Shown here one piece after another: positions 1 through 6,278 of a stretch of DNA of 6,588 nucleotides. The stretch covers positions 1-6,588 of the forward strand of contig JAZLCV010000208.1 of assembly GCA_045614365.1 (NCBI GenBank), given 5' to 3'. The notes below the pieces were generated by a model. That model had not been told where the DNA came from, ran no database searches, and saw nothing but the letters and a program-made list of their open reading frames with translations. The position numbers were made by a program, and so were the translations under genes. The number at the start of each line of letters is the position of its first letter. The first letter of the stretch is position 1. The DNA comes from SIG480 sp045614365. GTDB taxonomy: Bacteria; Bacillota; Clostridia; Oscillospirales; JAAYXM01.

Positions 1-3000
1 ACATATGGCGAGAATACATATTACGAGAGCATTGAAATAACGGCGTATGATGACACGAAGTTTCTCGGTGCAGTTTTCGAAATCTCCGAAGAATTATACG
101 TTCGTGAAACGGCAAAAATTGATTTTTACGCTGCTATGGGAAGCGGAAACAAAGTTCGCTCGATGCAAAATGTAAAGTATGAATATTCTCAGCCCGGAAT
201 TGTGGAGGTGTTGGAAAGCGGCGTGGTAAACGCTTTGTCCGAAGGAACGGTATGCGTTACGGCAAGCGGAACTTTCCGTGGAATTCCGGTTTCAGATTCT
301 GTGGACGTTACGGTAACTCTTCACGATGGTAAGCAGGGGCCGACTATTTACACAGAAGAAATGAGAAATGCTGCGCTTTTGAATATCAAGAAATATCCAT
401 GGGCAAAAGACACAATGAAAAGTGCAACGGAGTCCGGCGAATATTATATTGATAGTTTGAATGTAATTCTCAGCCAGCTTTCAAACGATGGATGGCCGCG
501 CAGCCGCCAGATGGGCCTGAGAGATGATCCAACATATAATGTCTGCAAATATTGCGCCTCAGACGTTGCCGGACAGTACGGCTACAATGGCTCCGGTGGA
601 TGGGATATTGATATGATAAACCGTCCGTTCAAGGTGCAGTGCCCGGACTGTAAACGTCTTTTCCCGAGCAACAATTTTGAAGGCTTTTTTAAGCTTGGTT
701 TTGACGAAAACGGAATCTGGAGCCGACAGACGGCGCTTGATGCTCATCGCGCAATGCTGATAGAAAAAGGACTTCTTACCGACAACGGAGAGGAAGCGCC
801 TACAGAAGAAAGGTCAGATGCGTGGTATAAGTATTACGGCTACGGCGTAGAGGGGGGATATCTCTATAACGAGCTTTATGAGGAACTCTGGAAGGAAAAC
901 AGCGAAGCTCGCAACATTGACCCGCGTACGGGCGATACGGTAGATGGTCTGCGCTGGGGTGTTGACGATAGCCACGGTTATTATCCCGGAAGAAAAGCAG
1001 GAAACGTTGATGAAAATCACTGCTACATTCCGTATTACACATATTTTATGTCTTCGCAGGTGAAAGTCGCAATAGCGAGCATTGCAACAGCGTATCTTTA
1101 CACCGGAGATATGAAGTACGGAAGAGCGGGCGCAATACTCCTTGACCGCTTTGCAGATATTTATCCATCTTATGACATTTACCAGTACAAGAAGAAAATT
1201 AACTGGATGGTAACTGACGGTGGGTCTAATTATGGAAAAATACTGGGGCAGATAAGCGACTGCGAATTTGCGACCAGTCTTGCGGAATCATGCGATATGC
1301 TTTATCCCGCACTTAATGATGCTGAGCTTATAAACTACCTTGCGGCAAAAGATCCGGAAAAATTTAGCTCTGTGAAAATCTGGGAAAACTGGGAAAACGG
1401 AATTCTCAAAGAAATTTTCAAGGGTGCAAAGACCGGTCAGATAAGAGGTAACTTCGGGTCTGAGCACGAAGCTGTTGCTACTGCGGCAATTGCAATTGAT
1501 AAAGAACCGGAAACCTCGGAAATGATAAAATGGTTATATGCCGCAAATACCGGTGATGTTAAGCAAAATATAGAAGGTGGAGAACTTGGGCTTTCGCTGA
1601 TAAATAATGTCGACCGTGACGGAATGTGTAATGAGGCATCACCTTATTATCTTCTGAATATGTGGCTCTCAACGCTTTATCCTACCGCAGAGAGGCTTGC
1701 GCTTTATAAAGGTAAAGAGGACTATAACCTCTATGAAAATCCAAAGTTTGTGAAGCTCTTTACATGCGTGCCGTCAATGGTTCTTACCGAATCGCATATC
1801 GTGCAGATAGGAGATACCGGCGCAACCGCAGGTCTTGAATTCATCGGCGGAAAGGATTTGTTCATTGAGGCATTCGAGAATCTTAAGAACACACCATATG
1901 CTGAAAAAATTGCAAGATATCTGTGGCTTATCAATGGAAAGACGAGCGAGGGCCTCCGCTACGGAATATTTGAAGAAAATCCCGAAAGCCTTGCAGATGA
2001 GATTGATGCACTTGTTCAGGACGAAAAAACGGCAGAAAGCGAAATGATGGCAGGCTTTGGCTTTGCAGTGCTTCGCGCGGGTAAGAACTACACATCAGCA
2101 AGCTCTGCAACGGCGAACAACAACCAGCGCGATTTCTGGATGTATTTCGGAAGAAACGGTGCAAACGCCGCTCACGGCCACTTTGATACGCTGAATATCG
2201 GAATTGAAGCATTTGGTCTTAACCTTTCGCCGGATATCGGTTACCCTGCAAACACCGGAAGCGACCCGCAGAGACTCCAGTGGGTAAGTAGAGAATTATC
2301 TCACAACACCGTTATGGTAAACGAATCGGGCGGCGAAAACTTTGTGTCCGGTACGCCCCTCCACTATGACAACACGGAAAACGTCAAGCTTATAGACGTT
2401 GATGCTTCAAAGGTTTATAAAGATACGGAAACCTTCCGCCGCAGTGTTGTTATGATAAAGGTAAATGACGATGTCTCTTACGGAATAGATTTCTTCCGTG
2501 TAAACGGCGGAAACACCCACACCTTCAGCTTCCACGCCCAGTCCGAAAAGGCAGAAGCAATAGATGGAGTTTCCTTCACACAGGATCCCGTAGTGCAGGA
2601 TGCAGACGGCAAGGACATCAAGGGCTCTTATGCAGGTGCCGATGTTCCGTATAGACAGGACCCGCAAACCGGACAGAACACTCTTGCATATCCGCGCGGA
2701 TATACGTGGATGTATGATGTCCGTCGCGATAAGTCTCCGGGCGATAACTTCACGGTTGACTTTGCGATAACCGACTACCGCAAGGCAATTGCGGATAACA
2801 AGAACATCCATCTCCGCGTGACTCAGATTAATAACTTTGAGCCTGATGAGGTGGCGCTCACAAAGGGCGCAGTTCCGGCAAGAAGCCAGAACAAGGCGAT
2901 GCCTGAAGGTCTTGAATATATGATTGTTCAGCGTCGCGGTGAAAACCTCGACAGCCTTTTCACAACGGTATATGAGCCGTATCGTAGAACACGTTATATC

Positions 3001-4665
3001 GAAGGCATAGAACAGCTTCCGGTAGATGATGTTCCCGAAACGGATACCACCGTAAAGGCGGTTAAGGTAACGCACAGCGGTGGGGAACGGATAGACTACA
3101 TCGTATACTCAACCGACAATTCAAAGACTTACACCGTGCGCGATACGGACGGAAGCGTGGCTCTTACATTCCGTGGTTTTGTTGGAGTGGTAACCAAGAA
3201 CGCAGAGGGCGCGGTTACATATCGCTATGTGAATGACGGCGATGAAATTTCCGGAACAAGCGGAAAAGCTGCTTCATACACCGGCCGCGTAACAGGCTTT
3301 GAAAAAGAACTCGGCTTTAATAACTATATTGATGTTGAGTTTGAAGGAAATCCCGACCTTTCGGATATCGAAGGAAGATACATCAATGTAGCAAACAATG
3401 CGACTTTCAACGGCGCATATCTTATAAAGTCTGTAACCGATAATCGCGAGCAAGATGCAGACGAAGACGGAGAAAAAGACGGAACGGTGCGTCTTGATAT
3501 AGGTGATTGTACTCTTATCAACAGCTACTGGGATTCAACCGCACCCGAAAAAGGCTATAACTTCAACATCAGGGAAGATCAAACCTTCGTTATCCCTACA
3601 TCGTTTGAGGAGGACTTCTCGCCGATATTTGATGATGTTTCAAATAACATCACCACATCGGCAGGAAGCTCGGTAAGCGTAACGGTAAACGCAGAAAGCC
3701 CGATAACGGAGAATGCGCCGACAATTACGTACATCGGCACAACGCTCCCGCGTGGTGCAAGCGTTGATTCGTCAACCGGAACGGTAACGTGGAAGCCGGA
3801 TGCATCACAGATAGGTGAAAACCACTTCGCAATCACTGCACGCGATGCCGACGGCCGAGAAGAAACAAAACACTTTACAATAACAGTCTACGGCTCAACT
3901 ACCGGAAGCTCATCCTCGAATAAAGCGGAAGAAACCGATAAAACAGAAACGCCGTCCACAGATACACCCGCCGGTGGCGGAGGAGGTGAAGGCGGTGGTG
4001 CAGCACCGACCGATAAACCGGATGATGAAGCAAATCTCGATGAAACCGACACATCCGATGAAATGGATAACGTTGATGATACCGCACCCGACGTGTTGGG
4101 TGAAACGGATAGTATCCGTTCCACAGACCTCGGTAACCACGTATGGGCAGCGGACGCGATAAACACACTCGCAGAAGCAGGAATAATAAAGGGTACATCG
4201 GAAGAGAACTTCTCACCGGCAAACAACATCACCCGCGCAGACTTTGCATTGCTCCTCGTTCGCGCATTCAAGCTTACGAGCGATAATACAGAGAATTTCG
4301 CAGATGTAACAGCCGACGATTACTTTGCAACCGAGCTTGCAATAGCGCGTAACAATGGTATTATCGGTGGCATTGGTGATAACAAATTCGCACCACGTAA
4401 CTCCATCACCCGTCAGGATATGATGGTAATCGTCTATAGAGCATTGCAAAAGCTCAATGTAGGGTTCGGCATTTATAACGAACCGGAAAATGCGGACTTC
4501 GCCACCGTTGCACCTTATGCACGTGACGCTGTATCCGCTCTCATCGGCGCAGGTCTCGTTAATGGTAAGAACGGCAATATCGCTCCGATGGATTATACAA
4601 CCCGCGCAGAAGTTGCAGTGCTTATCAAGAGAATTTTGGATTATACGAAAAATAATTTAAAATAA
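1..4665 (+). CDS. SLH-anchored heparinase II/III-family polysaccharide lyase, 5' end outside window
   Basis: The frame is open from base 1, giving 1554 visible residues (numbered from the first codon). The ATG at 136 is internal: it has no ribosome binding site and the 45 codons before it read as protein. Domains in order: Big2-like Ig domain (about 32-106, ending in a GVVNALSEGT stretch); helical toroid (about 115-650) with two CxxC pairs (C182/C185, C214/C217); heparinase II/III beta-sandwich (about 685-1050); uncharacterised beta region; He_PIG-like Ig domain (about 1200-1297, LPRGASVDSSTGTVTW); acidic Ser/Thr/Gly linker (1298-1378); three SLH repeats (from 1379, 1433 and 1500, with ITRAD, ITRQD and TTRAE). 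From remembered Pedobacter heparinase II chemistry, I map the catalytic residues to H489, Y550 (in DGMCNEASPYY) and H725, and the metal ligands to H727, D745 and H768 (HGHFD, SPD, SHNT). The expected product is a secreted lyase that eliminates at uronic-acid linkages while bound to the cell wall through SLH. The substrate is not determinable. The family call is firm; the individual residue roles are inferred. Confidence 0.93.
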   Translation, partial: TYGENTYYESIEITAYDDTKFLGAVFEISEELYVRETAKIDFYAAMGSGNKVRSMQNVKYEYSQPGIVEVLESGVVNALSEGTVCVTASGTFRGIPVSDSVDVTVTLHDGKQGPTIYTEEMRNAALLNIKKYPWAKDTMKSATESGEYYIDSLNVILSQLSNDGWPRSRQMGLRDDPTYNVCKYCASDVAGQYGYNGSGGWDIDMINRPFKVQCPDCKRLFPSNNFEGFFKLGFDENGIWSRQTALDAHRAMLIEKGLLTDNGEEAPTEERSDAWYKYYGYGVEGGYLYNELYEELWKENSEARNIDPRTGDTVDGLRWGVDDSHGYYPGRKAGNVDENHCYIPYYTYFMSSQVKVAIASIATAYLYTGDMKYGRAGAILLDRFADIYPSYDIYQYKKKINWMVTDGGSNYGKILGQISDCEFATSLAESCDMLYPALNDAELINYLAAKDPEKFSSVKIWENWENGILKEIFKGAKTGQIRGNFGSEHEAVATAAIAIDKEPETSEMIKWLYAANTGDVKQNIEGGELGLSLINNVDRDGMCNEASPYYLLNMWLSTLYPTAERLALYKGKEDYNLYENPKFVKLFTCVPSMVLTESHIVQIGDTGATAGLEFIGGKDLFIEAFENLKNTPYAEKIARYLWLINGKTSEGLRYGIFEENPESLADEIDALVQDEKTAESEMMAGFGFAVLRAGKNYTSASSATANNNQRDFWMYFGRNGANAAHGHFDTLNIGIEAFGLNLSPDIGYPANTGSDPQRLQWVSRELSHNTVMVNESGGENFVSGTPLHYDNTENVKLIDVDASKVYKDTETFRRSVVMIKVNDDVSYGIDFFRVNGGNTHTFSFHAQSEKAEAIDGVSFTQDPVVQDADGKDIKGSYAGADVPYRQDPQTGQNTLAYPRGYTWMYDVRRDKSPGDNFTVDFAITDYRKAIADNKNIHLRVTQINNFEPDEVALTKGAVPARSQNKAMPEGLEYMIVQRRGENLDSLFTTVYEPYRRTRYIEGIEQLPVDDVPETDTTVKAVKVTHSGGERIDYIVYSTDNSKTYTVRDTDGSVALTFRGFVGVVTKNAEGAVTYRYVNDGDEISGTSGKAASYTGRVTGFEKELGFNNYIDVEFEGNPDLSDIEGRYINVANNATFNGAYLIKSVTDNREQDADEDGEKDGTVRLDIGDCTLINSYWDSTAPEKGYNFNIREDQTFVIPTSFEEDFSPIFDDVSNNITTSAGSSVSVTVNAESPITENAPTITYIGTTLPRGASVDSSTGTVTWKPDASQIGENHFAITARDADGREETKHFTITVYGSTTGSSSSNKAEETDKTETPSTDTPAGGGGGEGGGAAPTDKPDDEANLDETDTSDEMDNVDDTAPDVLGETDSIRSTDLGNHVWAADAINTLAEAGIIKGTSEENFSPANNITRADFALLLVRAFKLTSDNTENFADVTADDYFATELAIARNNGIIGGIGDNKFAPRNSITRQDMMVIVYRALQKLNVGFGIYNEPENADFATVAPYARDAVSALIGAGLVNGKNGNIAPMDYTTRAEVAVLIKRILDYTKNNLK
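3892..4134 (+). repeat. Low-complexity coding linker between catalytic part and SLH anchor
   Basis: This in-frame stretch of about 81 codons encodes a disordered spacer. It begins Ser/Thr-rich (GSTTGSSSSN), passes through a Gly run (GGGGGEGGG, bases 3973-3999) and ends in a strongly acidic Asp/Glu/Thr tract with degenerate GATGAA repeats near 4024-4075. Such linkers hold an SLH-bound enzyme away from the wall. The short repeats make the stretch prone to length variation between strains. Long open frames on the complementary strand here are by-products of this composition. Confidence 0.8.
4135..4650 (+). other. Triple SLH-domain cell-wall anchor (within the lyase CDS)
   Basis: Three consecutive S-layer homology repeats close the protein: about 4135-4275, 4297-4455 and 4498-4644. 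Each shows a helix start, a central Gly-Ile or Gly-Leu turn (AGIIKGT, NGIIGGI, AGLVNGK) and the conserved TR-acidic motif (ITRAD, ITRQD, TTRAE). In characterised Gram-positive bacteria such triplets fold as a trimer and bind pyruvylated secondary cell-wall polymer. This predicts a pyruvyl transferase of the CsaB type elsewhere in the genome. The second and third repeats are separated by a longer insert (about 4456-4497). Confidence 0.93.
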
Positions 4666-4678
4666 GAACGTTCTTATT
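4661..4678. repeat. Perfect 18-bp palindrome spanning the lyase stop codon
   Basis: AATAAGAACGTTCTTATT equals its own reverse complement and contains the TAA stop (4663-4665). As RNA it could fold into a 7-bp AU-rich stem with an ACGT loop. It is followed by AAGG rather than a U-tract, so it is a poor intrinsic terminator. It abuts the repeat-rich spacer and could be the outer boundary of that element or a protein binding site. Symmetry is seen directly; function is unknown. Confidence 0.75.
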
Positions 4679-4695
4679 AAGGAATGCCGCCTTAA
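4677..4695. repeat. Hairpin TTAAGG/CCTTAA
   Basis: TTAAGG (4677-4682) and CCTTAA (4690-4695) form a perfect 6-bp stem around the 7-nt loop AATGCCG. It overlaps the right end of the stop-codon palindrome by two bases and directly precedes the long hairpin, so it may mark one terminus of the composite element. There is no U-tract on either side. Confidence 0.6.
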
Positions 4696-4806
4696 GCGCC
4701 AAGCGGTTATAAATTACAGCGAAATCGCAGGAAAGACGGCGTGGGCAAAACTTTATTTTGCCGTTTACGCAAGTCTCTGCGATGAGTGCGATAATTTATC
4801 CGGTGC
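4696..4806. repeat. Long imperfect inverted repeat of about 111 nt
   Basis: Nested arms pair in register around one centre: GCGCC (4696-4700) with GGTGC (4802-4806, one G-T wobble); ATAAATTA (4709-4716) with TAATTTAT (4792-4799); ATCGCAG (4724-4730) with CTGCGAT (4777-4783); AGAC (4734-4737) with GTCT (4773-4776); GCGT (4739-4742) with ACGC (4767-4770); and GGCAAAA (4744-4750) with TTTTGCC (4756-4762) closing a CTTTA loop. Small bulges interrupt the arms. Such a consistent order of six paired blocks is hard to explain by chance. No U-run follows, so a simple terminator is unlikely. Confidence 0.75.
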
Positions 4807-4833
4807 GCGCACAGCGGCAAAAGCGTGGGGATC

Positions 4834-4861
4834 CAAAGGGGTTCGCAAGAGGACCCCTTTG
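4834..4861. repeat. 9-bp GC-rich stem-loop with a competing alternative pairing
   Basis: CAAAGGGGT (4834-4842) pairs perfectly with ACCCCTTTG (4853-4861) around a 10-nt loop. The same CCCC block can instead pair upstream: GGGG-A-TCC (4827-4834) with GGACCCC (4851-4857), with one bulged A. The two folds exclude each other. GCAAGA is directly repeated at 4845 and 4861. No T-run follows on either strand, so I do not call it a terminator. Confidence 0.65.
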
Positions 4862-4921
4862 CAAGACTCCCGCCCCGGTAGGGCAAAAACATTTAACGCA
4901 TATATACCAAACTTAAATTTG

Positions 4922-4932
4922 AAAGGGGTGAT
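4922..4932 (+). promoter_or_regulatory. Ribosome binding site of the ceramidase-like gene
   Basis: AAAGGGGTGAT matches the Bacillota consensus AAAGGAGGTGAT with one base missing. The GGTGAT half ends 5 nt before the ATG at 4938. This fixes the start and excludes the out-of-frame ATG at 4931, which lies inside the site. Confidence 0.85.
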
Positions 4933-4937
4933 GAAAA

Positions 4938-6251
4938 ATGTTAAAAGCAGGTTTTGCGCGCGTGGATATCACGCCACCGCTCGGCACTACTCTTGCAGGA
5001 TATTTTGAAATACGCCACGCCGACAATGTTCTCGATCCGCTTCTCGCAACCGCAGTTGCGTTTGATGACGGAGAAAAGCGCGCTGTGATTATCAGCATCG
5101 ATAATCTCGGCATTGTCCGCAGTATGACGGATAAATACCGCGCTGAAATTGCAAAGGCGTGCGGAATGGAGAAGGAAGGCGTTTTTCTCGCTTGTACGCA
5201 TATTCACACAGGTCCGCGTATGGGTGTGTGGAATGGTGACACGGTTTTTGAGCCGGAATACGCTGATTTTCTGGGCAAAAAATTGTGTAGTGCAGCATGT
5301 CTTGCTCTTCTCGACCTTGCACCGGCAGCTCTCTCATACACACGCGGAGAAGCAAAGGATGTTTCGTTTATCCGCCGCTATAGAATGCGTGACGGCTCGG
5401 CAAAAACCAATCCGGGATGGCGGAACCCCGATATCGTTGCTCCGATAGGAAGGGCGGATGAAACGGCACAGCTTCTTGTTATAAAGCGCGAAGGAAAGCC
5501 GGAAATCGGTATTGTCAATTTCCAGGTACATCCCGACGTTATCGGCGGTTGCGGAGTTTCTGCGGACTATCCGAAGTTCGTCCGCGATACATACGAAAAG
5601 CTGATTGACAATTCTCTCTGCATGTTCATAAATGGTGCACAGGGCGACAGCAACCACTTTGACTTAACTCTCGGTGAGGATAAATGCCGCAGCGGCTATG
5701 AGCGTGCGCGGTATATGGGACGGAAAATTGCAATGTCCGTTGTTGCAAACTACGAGCTTTGCGAAAAGCTTATAGGCGATAAAATATTCTTTGCGGAGAA
5801 AGATGTGGTTGTAAAATACAATTGCGGAGCACCGGAGGAAATTCCGGAGGCAAAGCGCATCAATGAAGAATATATGCGCACGCATGATCCGAAAAGCATA
5901 CCGGGAATTATCGGCAATCCGTATTGGGCAGTTGCAAAGGCAGGGCGCATTATGGCGATTAAAGCGCTCGGCAAAGAAAGAAAACTCGGAATATCCGCAA
6001 TCGCCATTGGTGATGCAGTTTTCGCAGGTTTTCCCGGCGAGCCGTTCACCGAAGCGGGATTTATCGTGAAAGAAAAATCACGCTTTGCGCTCACGATTCC
6101 CGCGTGTTGTGCAAATGGTTTTGAGGGGTATTACCCTACAGAAACTGCGTATGATGAGGAAGGCTACGAGGCAAGCGCGGCAAGATACGAAAAAGGAACT
6201 GCCGAAAAGCTTGCAAACGAGCTTGCAAATCTCATCAATACGTTTAAATAA
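4938..6251 (+). CDS. Neutral/alkaline ceramidase-superfamily hydrolase (PF04734-like), compact
   Basis: The 437-residue protein starts at a well-placed ribosome binding site and opens directly with the family's N-terminal signature (GFARVDITPP, residues 5-14). It has no signal peptide or membrane segment, so it is probably cytoplasmic. Family landmarks are THIHTGP (87-93; His88/His90), QVHPD (196-200; His198), GDSNH (236-240), FPGEPF (365-370; Glu368) and GYYPTE (397-402; Tyr399). These match the two His, Glu and Tyr zinc ligands known from Pseudomonas ceramidase. The canonical GDVSPN motif with the nucleophilic Ser reads GDSNHF, so Asn239 sits at the nucleophile position. The protein is also much shorter than true ceramidases (roughly 650-700 residues) and lacks their C-terminal Ig-like domain. 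It is best described as a metal-dependent amide or ester hydrolase-like protein of unknown substrate. The next gene follows after 27 nt, suggesting co-transcription. Confidence 0.9.
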   Translation: MLKAGFARVDITPPLGTTLAGYFEIRHADNVLDPLLATAVAFDDGEKRAVIISIDNLGIVRSMTDKYRAEIAKACGMEKEGVFLACTHIHTGPRMGVWNGDTVFEPEYADFLGKKLCSAACLALLDLAPAALSYTRGEAKDVSFIRRYRMRDGSAKTNPGWRNPDIVAPIGRADETAQLLVIKREGKPEIGIVNFQVHPDVIGGCGVSADYPKFVRDTYEKLIDNSLCMFINGAQGDSNHFDLTLGEDKCRSGYERARYMGRKIAMSVVANYELCEKLIGDKIFFAEKDVVVKYNCGAPEEIPEAKRINEEYMRTHDPKSIPGIIGNPYWAVAKAGRIMAIKALGKERKLGISAIAIGDAVFAGFPGEPFTEAGFIVKEKSRFALTIPACCANGFEGYYPTETAYDEEGYEASAARYEKGTAEKLANELANLINTFK

Positions 6252-6264
6252 AAAAATATAAAAA

Positions 6265-6270
6265 TGGAGG
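6265..6270 (+). promoter_or_regulatory. Ribosome binding site of the third gene
   Basis: TGGAGG, followed by AAA, lies 8 nt before the ATG at 6279. An in-frame ATG at 6264 overlaps this site and has only A/T-rich sequence upstream, so 6279 is the better start. Starting at 6264 would add only MEEKT before the signal peptide. Confidence 0.85.
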
Positions 6271-6278
6271 AAAAAACA

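Larger units (their letters stand above)
4677..4884. repeat. Composite palindromic intergenic element, putative dispersed repeat
   Basis: Almost the whole 272-bp gap between the lyase and the ceramidase-like gene consists of inverted repeats: a TTAAGG/CCTTAA hairpin (4677-4695), a long imperfect hairpin (4696-4806), a 10-bp palindrome GTGCGCGCAC (4803-4812), a 9-bp stem (4834-4861) and a small GCCC/GGGC hairpin (4872-4884). The word GGCAAAA occurs at 4744, 4816 and 4882 and inverted at 4756. It is more GC-rich than the AT-rich spacer beside it and has no credible gene. The structure resembles non-autonomous palindromic repeats (the general MITE, REP or RUP class), but only one copy is visible, so repeat status is an inference. 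Confidence 0.55.

Noticed and set aside
2407..3075. 222-codon open frame on the minus strand inside the lyase gene
   Set aside because: It is antisense to conserved coding sequence, has no ribosome binding site or recognisable domain, and is explained by the codon bias of the sense gene.
3888..4271. 127-codon minus-strand frame rich in Ser and Pro
   Set aside because: It is the mirror of the Gly- and Asp-rich linker; its low complexity (a run of Pro opposite the Gly run) is a composition artefact.
4767..4795. Extended -10-like TGCGATAAT (4787-4795) as a promoter for the ceramidase-like gene
   Set aside because: There is no credible -35 at proper spacing, and the bases belong to the arm of the long hairpin.
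4834..4884. Possible intrinsic terminators at the GC-rich hairpins
   Set aside because: The stems are convincing, but neither strand has a T-run directly after them; the 4872-4884 hairpin is followed by A-residues on the + strand.
4707..4892. 61-codon minus-strand frame in the intergenic gap
   Set aside because: It lies entirely across the inverted repeats, has no ribosome binding site or domain, and is Arg/Leu/Pro-rich as expected for a spurious frame in a repeat.
4890..4918. TATATA (4901) or TTAAAT (4913) as a -10 close to the gene start
   Set aside because: Neither has a TTGACA-like box 16-18 nt upstream; the AT-rich stretch may still hold a promoter, but it cannot be supported by eye.
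5149..5448. 99-codon + strand frame within the ceramidase-like gene
   Set aside because: It is an out-of-frame shadow; the overlapping frame carries the conserved zinc-binding THIHTGP motif.
6264..6278. In-frame ATG at 6264 as an alternative start of the third gene
   Set aside because: It overlaps the GGAGG ribosome binding site and has no site of its own; starting at 6279 gives a standard signal peptide.
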